DNA from: Pseudonocardia hierapolitana
Lineage (GTDB): Bacteria; Actinomycetota; Actinomycetes; Mycobacteriales; Pseudonocardiaceae
Assembly: GCF_007994075.1 (NCBI RefSeq)
Contig: NZ_VIWU01000001.1
Coordinates: 6,014,001-6,078,000 of the forward strand
DNA length: 64,000 bases
Direction: 5' to 3'
The translations under genes and the position numbers were made by a program. Below, piece by piece: positions 1 through 8,566 of the stretch. The notes under the pieces are model-generated. The model saw nothing but the letters and a program-made list of their open reading frames with translations, had not been told where the DNA came from and made no database searches. Each line of letters opens with the position of its first letter. Within the stretch, counting starts at the first letter, position 1.

Positions 1-750
1 CAGCGCGGCCGCGGTTGCGGCGTCGGTGGGGAAGAGCGCCTCGACGACGATGTCGTCGAGGGTGATGTCGTATGCGGCGCCGAAGGTGGTGATCGCGCTG
101 AGGAAGGACAGCTCGGCCCCGTCGTAGGTGATCCGCAGCGGCATCGCGATCTCCGCCGGGTCCGGCGGGTCTGTTCCGTCGCCGTCGCCGTGGCCGGCGA
201 GCTCGGCGTGGAGTGCGAGGAGGTCGGGATCGCCGGTCTGGTGGGCCTGGCGGGAGAGCCGGGACAGCAGGAAGTGGCGCACCTGCGCATGGTTGGTGAC
301 GCGGGCCGCGAAGCCGTCCGGGTGCAGGCCCAGCCGCATCATGTTGACCGGCGGTTCGAGCAGCGCGGGCGTCACCCCCGCGAGCAGGACGCGTGCCGCG
401 TCGTTGGCGAGCAGCAGGTTCCACCGGCGGTCGACGACCACCGCGGGGTTGGGGAGGTGGGCGCGCAGGATCTGCCGGAGCGCCTGCCGCGCGGCACGCA
501 GGTCCGGCCCGTCGAGCGGCCGCTCCCGGAAGACCGGCGCGTACCCGGCCGCCACGAGGAGCCGGTTGCGCTCGCGGAGCGGGACCTGCAGGTGCTCGGC
601 GAGGTGCAGGACCATGCGGCGGCTCGGGACCGTCCGGCCGGTCTCGACGAAGCTGACGTGCCTGCTGGAGACGTCGGCCTGGATCGCGAGGTCGAGCTGG
701 CTCAGCCCACGGCGTCGGCGCCACTCCCGCAGCAGGTCACCGACGTTCAC
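1..750 (-). CDS. XRE-family regulator with MmyB-like ligand-binding domain (partial)
   Basis: Reading frame opens with GTG at 750 and is still open at position 1, so the C-terminus lies outside the window; 250 codons are visible. Residues 1-70 form an XRE helix-turn-helix (start VNVGDLLREWRRRRGLSQ, recognition region SSRHVSFVETGR). The remainder matches the MmyB-type ligand-binding domain found in many actinobacterial regulators (WNLLLANDAARVLL, NMMRLGLHPDG). Family members usually have about 270-290 residues, so only a short tail is missing. It is divergent from the SnoaL-like gene at 837, and such regulators often control the divergent neighbour; that link is inference. The ligand is unknown. 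Confidence 0.85.
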   Translation of the reverse strand, partial: MNVGDLLREWRRRRGLSQLDLAIQADVSSRHVSFVETGRTVPSRRMVLHLAEHLQVPLRERNRLLVAAGYAPVFRERPLDGPDLRAARQALRQILRAHLPNPAVVVDRRWNLLLANDAARVLLAGVTPALLEPPVNMMRLGLHPDGFAARVTNHAQVRHFLLSRLSRQAHQTGDPDLLALHAELAGHGDGDGTDPPDPAEIAMPLRITYDGAELSFLSAITTFGAAYDITLDDIVVEALFPTDAATAAAL

Positions 751-836
751 CGCCCGAGTTCTACCGACCCGGGGGCACCTGCGCCACTACCTGGCATGTC
801 ATGGCGGGATCGCGCCCGGAGCGCGAGATTCGAGGC

Positions 837-1214
837 ATGACGACGACCGAGACCGAACGCAACCGGAAGATCGTGCTCGACGGATTCGCGGAGTTCGCGC
901 GGGGCAACAGGGACGTCCTGAGGACCCTCATCGCGGCGGACTTCGTCGAGCACAGCCCGGGCAACCCCTCGGGCCGGGACGCGTTCATCGAGCACATCCT
1001 GAACAGTCCGTTCGCCCGCTCCCGGCTGGAGGTCAAGCGCGTGATCGCCGACGGCGCGTACGTCGTGATCCACTACCGCATGGTCGAACCCGGCGAGGAG
1101 CGCGGCACCGCCGTCGTCGACATCGTGCGCATGCAGGACGGCTTGATCGTCGAGCACTGGGACGTGCTGCAGCCCGTCCCTGAGCCGGGGCTGGTGCCGA
1201 ACGGGATGTTCTGA
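837..1214 (+). CDS. SnoaL-like/NTF2-fold protein
   Basis: 125 residues starting MTTTETERNRKIV. The short alpha+beta-barrel pattern with EHSPGN near residue 40, an internal hydrophobic core and the C-terminal IVEHWDVLQPVPE fits COG4922-type SnoaL-like proteins (cone-shaped NTF2 fold). These are annotated as possible aldol-condensation or isomerase-type enzymes, but most have no proven substrate. The ATG at 837 is chosen because homologues begin about there; an in-frame ATG at 801 would add 12 unlikely residues. It is divergent from the XRE/MmyB regulator with an 86-bp gap and convergent with the HNH gene. Confidence 0.75.
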   Translation: MTTTETERNRKIVLDGFAEFARGNRDVLRTLIAADFVEHSPGNPSGRDAFIEHILNSPFARSRLEVKRVIADGAYVVIHYRMVEPGEERGTAVVDIVRMQDGLIVEHWDVLQPVPEPGLVPNGMF

Positions 1215-1240
1215 GTCACCGACGGGCACCGAACTCGCGC

Positions 1241-1252
1241 GTTCCGCGGAAC
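1241..1252. repeat. 12-bp perfect palindrome after HNH gene
   Basis: GTTCCGCGGAAC is a perfect palindrome two bases past the 3' end of the DUF222/HNH gene. Its first 11 bases recur at 2771-2781, upstream of the same gene. This could be chance at this GC content or a boundary signal of a mobile unit. Confidence 0.4.
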
Positions 1253-1254
1253 GC

Positions 1255-2683
1255 TCAGGCGGCCGTGCGGATCCGGCGGGGCAGCAGGGCGTCGAGGAAG
1301 GGGTCCGGGTCGAGCCGGTCGCCCTCCCAGTCCGGGGTGAGTGTGGTGTGGTCGATCTGTAGCCGGGCGCGGGTGTGCATCTCGATCAGGCTCTCGGTGT
1401 TACCGGTCAACGGCGTCGGGGCGGCCGGGATGGGGGTGTTGTCGGGTCGGCGGAACTCCCACCGCCCGGCCAGCCACCGGATGCGGTAGCCGTGGTCGTG
1501 GATCAGCCGGTGGTGGAACGAGCACACCAGGATCAGGTTGTCGACATCGGTGCGGCCGCCGAACCACCAGGGGATGACGTGGTGGGCGTGCAGGTGGCGG
1601 GTGTGGCTGCAGCCGGGGAACTGACACCCCTCCCCATCCCGCACAGTCAACGCGGCGATCTGGGCCGGGGTGGCCAGGCGCCGGTTGCGCCCCGGGTACA
1701 TCCGGTTGCCGCGGCGGTCGTTGAGCAGGAGCTGCACCCGGGCATCACACGCCAGCCGCTCGGCGGTGGGGTGCGGAACCTCGGGGCCGTCGTCGAGGCG
1801 GGCGGTGCCGGTCGTGGCGTCCAGGTGCACGATCACCTGCGCCCGCCCGCGCTCCACCGTCGCCCCCGAGCCCGCCTCGGAGTCGGAGTCGGAGTCGGTG
1901 TGGGCGTGGCCGTTCACCAGGGCGAGCAGCGCGTCCGCACGCCGTGCAGCCACCCGATCCACCGCCGGCCCGGGTTCCTGCTCCCGCGCCCGCTGCTGCG
2001 GGTCGTCCGGTGTGGGCGGCACCGGGTGGCTGATCGGGGTCGGTGGCGGGACCAGGGCTTCGATCGAGGCGATGAACGCTGCGCCGTCGTCGGGGGTGAG
2101 GCGGGCACGCAGGACCAGCGACCCGTCCTCGTCCCACTGCCAGGACAAGGATCGTCGGGCGGTGTGGTTGTCGGGCGGGGTGTGGCGGCGGCGCACCGCC
2201 CGCACCACGGTCTCCACATGGCTGGCGGTGCCGTTGCGGGCCAGGCTCAACAGGATCTGTTCGGCGGTGTCCGGGTCGGCCACCCCGGTGTGGCGCAACT
2301 CGGAGGTCGGCGGCGATCTCGGCGGCGAGGCGGGTCAGGGTCGCGTTGTCGGAGCCGACGAGGCGGGTGATCGCCCGGACCTTGGAGTAGGACAGCTCCC
2401 CGGTGCCGAACGCCTCGCTGATCTTCGGGAGGTTGCGTAGGGCGTGGGCGACGCGGAGGCGTTCGGTGGCGGTGCGCAGGTTCATCCCGGCGCGCCAGGA
2501 CAACCAGTGCGCACAGGAGTAGATCCCGTCTCCGGCCCAGCCCTTGCGCTGGTCGAACTCGGCCAACAACTGCAGGAACCGGCATTCGGCGGCGGCGATG
2601 TGCCCGGCCAGCCCGAGCAGTTCGGATTCGAGGTCGTCGGTTGTCATCGCGGGTAGTGCGGTGGGGAGCGCGATCACGGACAC
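1255..2683 (-). pseudogene. DUF222/HNH endonuclease (13E12-type), frame broken
   Basis: The N-terminal part starts at GTG 2683 behind a strong ribosome site (AGGAGG, 6-nt spacing) and has the DUF222 pattern (WLSWRAGMNL, LSYSKVRAITRLV). The frame must change near 2295-2320 to continue into TAEQILLSLARNGTASHVET and the C-terminal HNH nuclease. That part has CQFPGCSHTRHLHAHHVIPW, GGRTDVDNLILVC and FHHRLIHDHGYRI, so the zinc/HNH residues look intact. Such proteins form the 13E12 repeat family of mycobacteria and relatives and are often multicopy. Either half could be expressed alone: the C-terminal part from TTG 2298 (347 residues), the N-terminal part running to 1745 in a nonsense tail. A sequencing error, a true indel or a recombination junction between two paralogues could explain the break. 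Confidence 0.8.
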
Positions 2684-2770
2684 GGGACACCTCCTGAGGC
2701 GAACTGATGTTCGATCTCAAGGATGGCAGCCGGGTCCGACAATTCCCGACCTCCGTGGAGGGTCGGCGGC

Positions 2771-2856
2771 GTTCCGCGGAAACGCGGCGGGAACGGAACG
2801 CGGCAGAACGGAACGGGCTGGAACGGAACGCGTTGGAACGGACGCGGCGGAACGAC
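2771..2856. repeat. Palindrome plus degenerate ~15-bp tandem repeat
   Basis: Upstream of the HNH gene, 2771-2781 repeats the palindrome seen after that gene. It is followed by five degenerate units (2784-2799, 2800-2814, 2815-2829, 2830-2843, 2844-2856), each built as GCGGC-like bases then GGAACGGAAC. No gene is apparent in 2684-2969. The run may be a regulatory array or a slippage product. Confidence 0.6.
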
Positions 2857-2969
2857 GACAACTATGTGATGGCGACTCGCAGCGGCCACCCGAGACCACC
2901 AGGCTCGCCCACGCGAGAACACGAGACAACATGAGAGAAGCGGAATGCCCCGCCGCCGTCGAGTTCGGA

Positions 2970-3635
2970 TTACTCGTCGTGGGGCTCGGCGAAGCTGCGT
3001 TCCCCGTGCACGGCCAGCTCCGCGAGGACGGCCTGTGGGTCGCCCGCCTCGATCAGCTCCAACAGGTACCGGTGACGCCGGACGTGCTCGACGAGGTTCT
3101 CGTAGTGCCGCTCGCGGGCGTCCAGGTTGCGGGACATGCAGAGCAGCATCTGCTGCTGCACCGAGCGGTAGATCTCCGAGAGCCTGCGGTGCCCGGCGAG
3201 CCCGACGATCGAGGCGTGGAACGCGTAGCCGTTCTCGACGAGCGCGCCGCGGTCCTCGTCGCGGGCGTTGCGCTCCATCCGCTCGAGCGCCTCGTGGCAG
3301 GCCACCAGCCGGGAGCGGTCCTCGACCGGCACCCCCAGCTCCACCGCCATCCGCTCCAGGCCGGTGCGCAGGGTGAGGATCTCGAAGACGTCCTGGTCGG
3401 TGAGGGTGGCGACGGTCGAGCCGTAGCGCGGGCGCGTGACGACGAGCCCGTCGTTCTGCAGTAGCCGCATCGCCTCCCGCAGCGGGGGACGGCTGATGCC
3501 GAGGTGCTCGGTCAGCCGCTCCTCGATCAGCCGTTCTCCGGGCGCGAGCGCGCCGGAGAGGATCATCTTGCGGATCGACTCGGCGGCCAGCGCCACCAGG
3601 CTGGGCGGGTCGATCCGCTCGCCGACGCTGGTCAT
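2970..3635 (-). CDS. GntR-family regulator, FCD (FadR) subfamily
   Basis: 221 residues. ATG at 3635 is preferred over upstream starts because GGGAGG lies 5 nt before it and the winged-helix domain begins at once (SLVALAAESIRKMILSGALAPGERL, HLGISRPPLREAMRLLQNDGL). Residues ~85-215 are the all-helical FCD ligand domain (EILTLRTGLERMAVELG, FHASIVGLAGHRRL), which in this subfamily often binds an organic acid with a metal. It is divergent from the aldolase/ABC operon starting at 3775, with a palindromic site in between, so it most likely regulates that operon. The effector is unknown. Confidence 0.9.
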   Translation of the reverse strand: MTSVGERIDPPSLVALAAESIRKMILSGALAPGERLIEERLTEHLGISRPPLREAMRLLQNDGLVVTRPRYGSTVATLTDQDVFEILTLRTGLERMAVELGVPVEDRSRLVACHEALERMERNARDEDRGALVENGYAFHASIVGLAGHRRLSEIYRSVQQQMLLCMSRNLDARERHYENLVEHVRRHRYLLELIEAGDPQAVLAELAVHGERSFAEPHDE

Positions 3636-3725
3636 GTCGCCCTCCCGTGCTCCCTGCTCGCCCACAGCATCCCGCACACCCGTGGCGGGGGCGGCGAGGA
3701 TCCGGTCCTTGCGCTGGTCTTTTGA

Positions 3726-3741
3726 CTGTTGTAGACAATAG
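3726..3741. promoter_or_regulatory. Candidate GntR operator
   Basis: CTGTTGTAGACAATAG has inner arms TTGT/ACAA around a 2-bp centre and outer match CT/AG, 7 of 8 pairs. FadR-type GntR proteins bind GT-N-AC-type palindromes. It overlaps a -35-like TTGACT (3723-3728) of the divergent operon. Confidence 0.55.
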
Positions 3742-3774
3742 CCGATCTGCGTAGGGCTACCCGAAAGGCGTTCG

Positions 3775-4536
3775 ATGACGATCGCGCAGGACCGTTCCGC
3801 CCCGGCCACGGCGGACCCCGAGAACCTCGGCTCGCTCTACCGGCACCTGCGGGTCGCCGACGTCGCCGACGCCCTCGACGGCATCGGCTACTTCGACCTC
3901 ACGCTCATGTCGCCGGAGATCCGGCCCCTCTGGGAGGGGATGCGGTTCTGGGGGCCCGCGGCGACGATCCGGTGCGTCCCGGCCAACAAGCCGATGTGGA
4001 AGCTCGAGACCACCGAGGAGATCGTCGGCGCCCACGGCATCTGGTTCGGCAAGTACGGCCACAAGCGGCTGCCCGACGACCTCGAGCCCGGTCACGTGGT
4101 GGTCACCGACTCCGGCGGTGGGCGCGAGGTCGGGTTCTGGGGCTCGGAGAACTCGATGGGCGCGGTCGTCAAGGGCGCCAACGGCATCGTCACCGACGGG
4201 TACTGCCGCGACACGGACGAGGTCATCCGCCAGCGGACGCCGATCTGCACCCGCCGCCGCGGCCGCACGATCATCCCGGGGCGCATCGAGGTGGTCGAGG
4301 TCCAGACGACGATCGCGTGCGGCGGCGTGCAGGTGCGCCCCGGCGACATCGTCGGTGCCGACGGTGACGGCTGCATCGTCGTGCCCGTGGAGGCCGCGCA
4401 CGAGGTGGCGACCCACGCCCGCGCGATCCTGCTCGCGGACATGAACGCCCGGCGCAAGCACTACGCCGCGCTCGGCCTCCCCGCCGACAGCACGGTCGAC
4501 ATCGAGGCCGTCGAGGCCTACTACGCCGGCCTCTGA
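3775..4536 (+). CDS. RraA-like aldolase (HMG/CHA aldolase family)
   Basis: 253 residues. The segment GANGIVTDGYCRDTDEV carries the G-x20-R-D-x2-D/E type signature of the HMG/CHA aldolases. These metal-dependent class II enzymes cleave 4-hydroxy-4-methyl-2-oxoglutarate or 4-carboxy-4-hydroxy-2-oxoadipate to pyruvate plus a second oxoacid, and the same fold is shared by RraA. RPGDIVGADGDGCIVVP near residue 200 is also typical. The N-terminal extension of ~20 residues and the C-terminal helix make it slightly longer than RraA itself (~160), in keeping with catabolic aldolases. It is first in the operon, preceded by an AAAGG ribosome site. True substrate unknown; an oxoacid lyase role is inferred from family and neighbours. 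Confidence 0.85.
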   Translation: MTIAQDRSAPATADPENLGSLYRHLRVADVADALDGIGYFDLTLMSPEIRPLWEGMRFWGPAATIRCVPANKPMWKLETTEEIVGAHGIWFGKYGHKRLPDDLEPGHVVVTDSGGGREVGFWGSENSMGAVVKGANGIVTDGYCRDTDEVIRQRTPICTRRRGRTIIPGRIEVVEVQTTIACGGVQVRPGDIVGADGDGCIVVPVEAAHEVATHARAILLADMNARRKHYAALGLPADSTVDIEAVEAYYAGL

Positions 4537-4551
4537 CCTGCAGGAGCAGCC

Positions 4552-5406
4552 ATGGACGTCTCGCCCCGGTCGACGACGATCGGGCTCGCGGGCCTCGGGA
4601 ACCTCGGCCTGCCGCTCGCAGGCACGCTGGTGCGGGCCGGCTGGGACCTCGCCGTCCACGACACCGTCGGCGAGCGCGCCGAGCCCGTGGTGGCGCTCGG
4701 TGCGAAGGCGGTGCCGGACGCGGCCGCCCTCGCCGAGCGCGACGTGCTGGTGCTCGCCGTCCCCGACGACGCCGCCGTCGAGCAGGTCCTCGACGCCTAC
4801 CTCGCCGCCGACCGGCCGGGCCGGGCCGTGGTCGTGCACAGCACGGTGCTGCCGCAGACCGCGACCAGGCTGGCCGAGGTAGCGGCCGCGCGCGGCGTCG
4901 AACTCGTCGACGCCCCGGTGAGCGGGGGAGCGGAGCGGGCGGAGTCGGGCACGCTGACCGTGATGGTCGGCGGGGCCGACGCGGCGGTGGAGCGGGTGCG
5001 TCCGCTGCTGGACACCATCGGCGACCCGGTGCTGCACGTCGGCCCGGTCGGGGCGGGCGCGGCGGCGAAGCTCGCCAACCAGCTCACGATGTTCGCGAAC
5101 CTGGCCGGCGTCTACGAGGCGATCGACTTCGCCGCGGCGCACGGCGTCGCCACCGACGCCCTCCTCACCGCCCTGGAGACGAGCCTCGGCGACTCCTGGA
5201 TCGCCCGCAACCTCGGCTTCTGGGACCGCACCGCCGCGGCGTACGACCGCAGCGGCACCCCGGTGAGCGCGCGCCCGTGGAGCAAGGACCTGGCCGAGGT
5301 GGTGCAGGCGGCCCGCGCCGCCGACGTCCCGGTCCCCCTGGCCGGCTGGCTCGCGCAGACCCTCGCGGCCCGCGTCGAGGCCCACGCGGCGGAGTCCGCG
5401 AGATGA
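4552..5406 (+). CDS. NAD(P)-dependent beta-hydroxyacid dehydrogenase
   Basis: 284 residues of the 3-hydroxyisobutyrate dehydrogenase family. The N-terminal Rossmann motif is GLAGLGNLGLPLAGTLVRAG; the substrate motif DAPVSGGAERAESGTLTVMV lies near residue 120; the catalytic lysine is in GAAAKLANQL near 170. These enzymes oxidise 3-hydroxy acids or reduce tartronate-type semialdehydes. Start ATG 4552 has GGAG upstream. It follows the aldolase by 15 bp and its stop overlaps the ATG of the permease gene (ATGA), so it is part of one operon. Substrate unproven; a branched or sugar-derived hydroxyacid is likely from context. Confidence 0.88.
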   Translation: MDVSPRSTTIGLAGLGNLGLPLAGTLVRAGWDLAVHDTVGERAEPVVALGAKAVPDAAALAERDVLVLAVPDDAAVEQVLDAYLAADRPGRAVVVHSTVLPQTATRLAEVAAARGVELVDAPVSGGAERAESGTLTVMVGGADAAVERVRPLLDTIGDPVLHVGPVGAGAAAKLANQLTMFANLAGVYEAIDFAAAHGVATDALLTALETSLGDSWIARNLGFWDRTAAAYDRSGTPVSARPWSKDLAEVVQAARAADVPVPLAGWLAQTLAARVEAHAAESAR

Positions 5407-6359
5407 CGGCCGGGACGGCGGCCCCGGTCGCGCCGCCTGCAGCACCACGGCCGCCCGCACCGGCCAGGACGAGCCGGCGCACCCGGGAGGCGCTCGCGGC
5501 CTACGGGTTCCTGTCGCCGTGGATCGCCGGGATGCTGCTGCTGACCATCGGCCCGATGGTCTACTCGTTGTACCTGTCGTTCACCCGCTACAACCTGATG
5601 ACCCCGGCGCAGTGGGTGGGCATCGACAACTACGTGCGGATGTTCACTGCCGACCCGCGCTACCTCTCCTCGGTCAGCGTCACCCTGCGCTACGTCGCGA
5701 TCTCGGTGCCGCTGCTGCTCGTGGTGTCGCTGCTGGTGGCGATGCTGCTGAACAAGGCGATGGCGTTCCTGCCCGCATACCGCGCCGCGTTCTACCTGCC
5801 GTCGCTGATCGCATCGAGCGTGGCGATCGCGGTGCTGTGGCGCCAGGTCTTCGGCCAGGACGGCATCGTCAACGAGGTGCTCGCGCTCGTCGGGATCGAG
5901 GGCGGCAGCTGGATCGGCAACCCGGGCACCGCCCTCTACACGCTGGTGGTGCTGCACGTCTGGTCGTTCGGCTCCACGATGATCATCTTCCTGGCCGGGC
6001 TGCGGCAGGTGCCGAAGGAGTACTACGAGGCCGCAGCGGTGGACGGCGCGGGCGCGGTGCGCCGGTTCGCGCACATCACGCTGCCGATGCTGACCCCGCT
6101 GATCTTCTTCAACCTGCTGCTGTCGACCGTGAACGCGTTCCAGGCGTTCACCCCGGCGTACGTGATCTCCGGCGGGGAGGGCGGGCCGCTCGACTCGACC
6201 CTCTTCTACACGCTCTACCTGTACCAACGCGGCTTCGCGAACCTCGAGATGGGCTACGCCTCGGCGATGGCGTGGACGCTCGTGGTGGTGCTCGCGCTGT
6301 TCACGGCGGGTCTGTTCGCCAGTGCCCGGTTCTGGGTCCACTACGGGGACGAACGATGA
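5403..6359 (+). CDS. ABC transporter permease, carbohydrate (CUT1) type, MalF-like
   Basis: 318 residues. A proline/alanine-rich cytoplasmic N-terminus (about 35 residues) is followed by six predicted membrane segments. The EAA loop that docks the ATPase is visible as EYYEAAAVDGAGAVRRF followed by HITLPML. Start ATG 5403 overlaps the dehydrogenase stop (ATGA). With the next two genes it forms a CUT1-type importer for a sugar or sugar-acid. No ATPase gene is present in the operon; in actinobacteria a shared MsiK/UgpC-type ATPase encoded elsewhere often energises such importers. Confidence 0.9.
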   Translation: MTAGTAAPVAPPAAPRPPAPARTSRRTREALAAYGFLSPWIAGMLLLTIGPMVYSLYLSFTRYNLMTPAQWVGIDNYVRMFTADPRYLSSVSVTLRYVAISVPLLLVVSLLVAMLLNKAMAFLPAYRAAFYLPSLIASSVAIAVLWRQVFGQDGIVNEVLALVGIEGGSWIGNPGTALYTLVVLHVWSFGSTMIIFLAGLRQVPKEYYEAAAVDGAGAVRRFAHITLPMLTPLIFFNLLLSTVNAFQAFTPAYVISGGEGGPLDSTLFYTLYLYQRGFANLEMGYASAMAWTLVVVLALFTAGLFASARFWVHYGDER

Positions 6360-7210
6360 TCTTCGGACGCAGGCGGTCGCGGAACCCGCTCGTGCTCGCG
6401 CTGGCCCGGCACGCGCTGCTGGTGACGGTGCTGGTCGTCATCCTCTACCCGCTGCTGTGGATGGTGGGCGCGTCGTTCCGGCCGAGCAACGAGGCGTTCG
6501 GGACGCTCAGCATCTGGCCGGACCACTTCACGACCGACAACTACGTCGAGGGCTGGAGCCTCGGCAACCTCAACTTCTCCCGGTTCTTCCTGAACTCCCT
6601 GGTGATCACGGTGCTCGCCGTGGTGGGCAACGTGATGGCCTGCTCGATGGCGGCCTACGCGTTCGCCCGGCTGACCTTCCCGTTCAAGAAGACGATGTTC
6701 GCGCTGATGCTCGGCACGATGCTGCTGCCCTACCACGTCACGCTGGTGCCGCAGTACGTGCTGTTCAACGAGCTGGCGTGGATCAACACGATCCTGCCGC
6801 TGGTGGTGCCGAAGTTCCTGGCCACCGACGCGTTCTTCATCTTCCTGATGGTGCAGTTCATCCGCACGCTGCCGCAGGAGCTCGACGACGCCGCGCGCAT
6901 GGACGGGTGCGGCCACATCGGGATCTTCCGGCGAGTGATCCTGCCGCTGTCGATCCCGGCGCTCGGCACCACGGCGCTGTTCACGTTCATCTCCACCTGG
7001 AACGACTTCCTGGGGCCGCTGCTCTACCTCGTCCGCCCGGAGACGTGGACGGTCGCGCAGGGGCTCAACGGCTTCCTGGACGCCACCGGCGAGTCCGCGT
7101 ACGGGCCGCTCTTCGCCATGGCGACGCTCTCGCTCGCCCCGATCGTCGGGTTCTTCCTCGTCGCCCAGCGCCTGCTCATCGAGGGCATCGCGACCAGCGG
7201 GCTGAAGTAA
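6356..7210 (+). CDS. ABC transporter permease, carbohydrate (CUT1) type, MalG-like
   Basis: 284 residues with six predicted membrane helices. The EAA loop reads ELDDAARMDGCGHIGIFRRV followed by ILPLSIPAL. The N-terminal helix LLVTVLVVILYPLLWMVGASF and the TMLLPYHVTLVPQYVLFN segment are typical of the MalG side of CUT1 importers. ATG 6356 overlaps the stop of the first permease (ATGA), indicating translational coupling and a heterodimeric channel. Confidence 0.9.
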   Translation: MIFGRRRSRNPLVLALARHALLVTVLVVILYPLLWMVGASFRPSNEAFGTLSIWPDHFTTDNYVEGWSLGNLNFSRFFLNSLVITVLAVVGNVMACSMAAYAFARLTFPFKKTMFALMLGTMLLPYHVTLVPQYVLFNELAWINTILPLVVPKFLATDAFFIFLMVQFIRTLPQELDDAARMDGCGHIGIFRRVILPLSIPALGTTALFTFISTWNDFLGPLLYLVRPETWTVAQGLNGFLDATGESAYGPLFAMATLSLAPIVGFFLVAQRLLIEGIATSGLK

Positions 7211-7223
7211 GAAAGGGACAACG

Positions 7224-8552
7224 ATGTTCACACGCTCGCTCACGGCAGGCGCGCTCGCGCTCGGCCTGCTCGCCACCGGCTGCGCGGGGGGCACCTCGAT
7301 CGGCGCCAACCCGAACGAGGGCGCCACGGGCACCGGGGAGGTCGGCGGGAACGTCCGCATGGCCTGGTGGGGTTCCGGCCCGCGCAACGAGGTGACGAAC
7401 GCGGTGATCGACCTGTTCAAGGCGGCGCACCCGGGCACGACGGTGGAAGGGGAGTCGGCCGACTTCCAGGCCTACTTCGAGCGGCTCAACGTGCAGGCCT
7501 CGAGCGGGAACATGCCCTGCATCACCCAGATGCAGGGCCGCCAGCTCAACGACTACACCACGAAGAACGTGCTGCTCGACCTGCAGCCGATGATCGACTC
7601 CGGCGCGATCGACGTGTCGGACGTCCCGGCCGAGGTGCTCGACACCGGCCGCGGCCTCGACGGGAAGCTCTACATGATCCCGTACGGAGCGGCGTACGAC
7701 GCGATGACGGTCAATCGGACCCTCGCCGAGCAGGCCGGCGTCGGTCTGCCGCCGGAGGGCTACGACTGGAACGCCTTCGCCGACTGGGTGACGCGAGCCC
7801 AGCCGGGCCTGCCGGAGGGCGTCCCGGCCGTCAACCTCGGCGGGTCGCTGCCGAACAACTTCATCTCCTACGCGGCCGGGCGCGGCGAGTCCTTGTTCGC
7901 CGACCGGCAGCTCGGCTTCTCGGAGGACCTGCTGGTCGAGTTCTGGGACATGTGGGAGCGGCTGCGCGCAGCCGGCGTCACCACCACGGCCGAGGCCACC
8001 GCCGAGGAGCCGAACCAGACCGAGCAGCGCTACGTCGCCCAGGGCCGGGTGCTCGTCGACAACCTGCCGGGCAACGCGCTCACCCCCGCGCAGAAGACCC
8101 TCGACGGCACGCAGCCCGGCCAGCAGCTGGTGACGCTGCCGCAGCCGAAGGGGCCGGCCGGCCCGGGGAACGTGCTCTTCACCTCGGGCTTCTCGATCCC
8201 GACCACCTGCGACAACATCCCGACGGCTGCCGCGTTCGTCGACTTCTGGATGAACGACGACGCCGGCGCGAAGGCGTTCCTCTCGGCCAACGGAGCCGTC
8301 ACCAACAGCCGGCACCTGCAGCAGCAGCTCGACGACCCGGACCTGCCCGCGCTGAAGCGCGCCGAGCTCGACCTGTACCAGCGGATCGTGGCGCAGAACC
8401 CGGTCAGCGTCGTCTACCCGCCGGGGTACCACGCGAGCTTCGAGGGTGCGTTCGTGCGGGCATACGAGAGTGTGGTGTTCGGCGGCACCTCGACGCGCGA
8501 TGCTGCGCATGCCTTCATCACCGAGGTCAACGCGGCACTGGCCACCACCTGA
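7224..8552 (+). CDS. Carbohydrate ABC transporter substrate-binding lipoprotein
   Basis: 442 residues. Signal peptide with lipobox LLATGC, predicted lipidated Cys20. The mature part fits the type 1 extracellular sugar-binding fold: VRMAWWGSGPRNEV at the start, then YMIPYGAAYDAMTVNRTLAE, and a C-terminal ASFEGAFVRAYESVVFGGTS. It lies 13 bp after the second permease with AAGGGA as ribosome site, and completes the importer except for the ATPase. The ligand cannot be read from sequence; the neighbours suggest a sugar acid, lactone or aromatic-derived acid. Confidence 0.9.
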   Translation: MFTRSLTAGALALGLLATGCAGGTSIGANPNEGATGTGEVGGNVRMAWWGSGPRNEVTNAVIDLFKAAHPGTTVEGESADFQAYFERLNVQASSGNMPCITQMQGRQLNDYTTKNVLLDLQPMIDSGAIDVSDVPAEVLDTGRGLDGKLYMIPYGAAYDAMTVNRTLAEQAGVGLPPEGYDWNAFADWVTRAQPGLPEGVPAVNLGGSLPNNFISYAAGRGESLFADRQLGFSEDLLVEFWDMWERLRAAGVTTTAEATAEEPNQTEQRYVAQGRVLVDNLPGNALTPAQKTLDGTQPGQQLVTLPQPKGPAGPGNVLFTSGFSIPTTCDNIPTAAAFVDFWMNDDAGAKAFLSANGAVTNSRHLQQQLDDPDLPALKRAELDLYQRIVAQNPVSVVYPPGYHASFEGAFVRAYESVVFGGTSTRDAAHAFITEVNAALATT

Positions 8553-8566
8553 CCGGAGGGACACAC

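Noticed and set aside
2784..2856. CRISPR or VNTR coding repeat in the HNH upstream region
   Set aside because: Units are only 13-16 bp without spacers and lie outside any supported gene.
7367..8560. Long N-terminal extension of the CoA-transferase frame back to 7367
   Set aside because: The extension is the out-of-frame shadow of the binding-lipoprotein gene; a good ribosome site and the domain start support ATG 8567.
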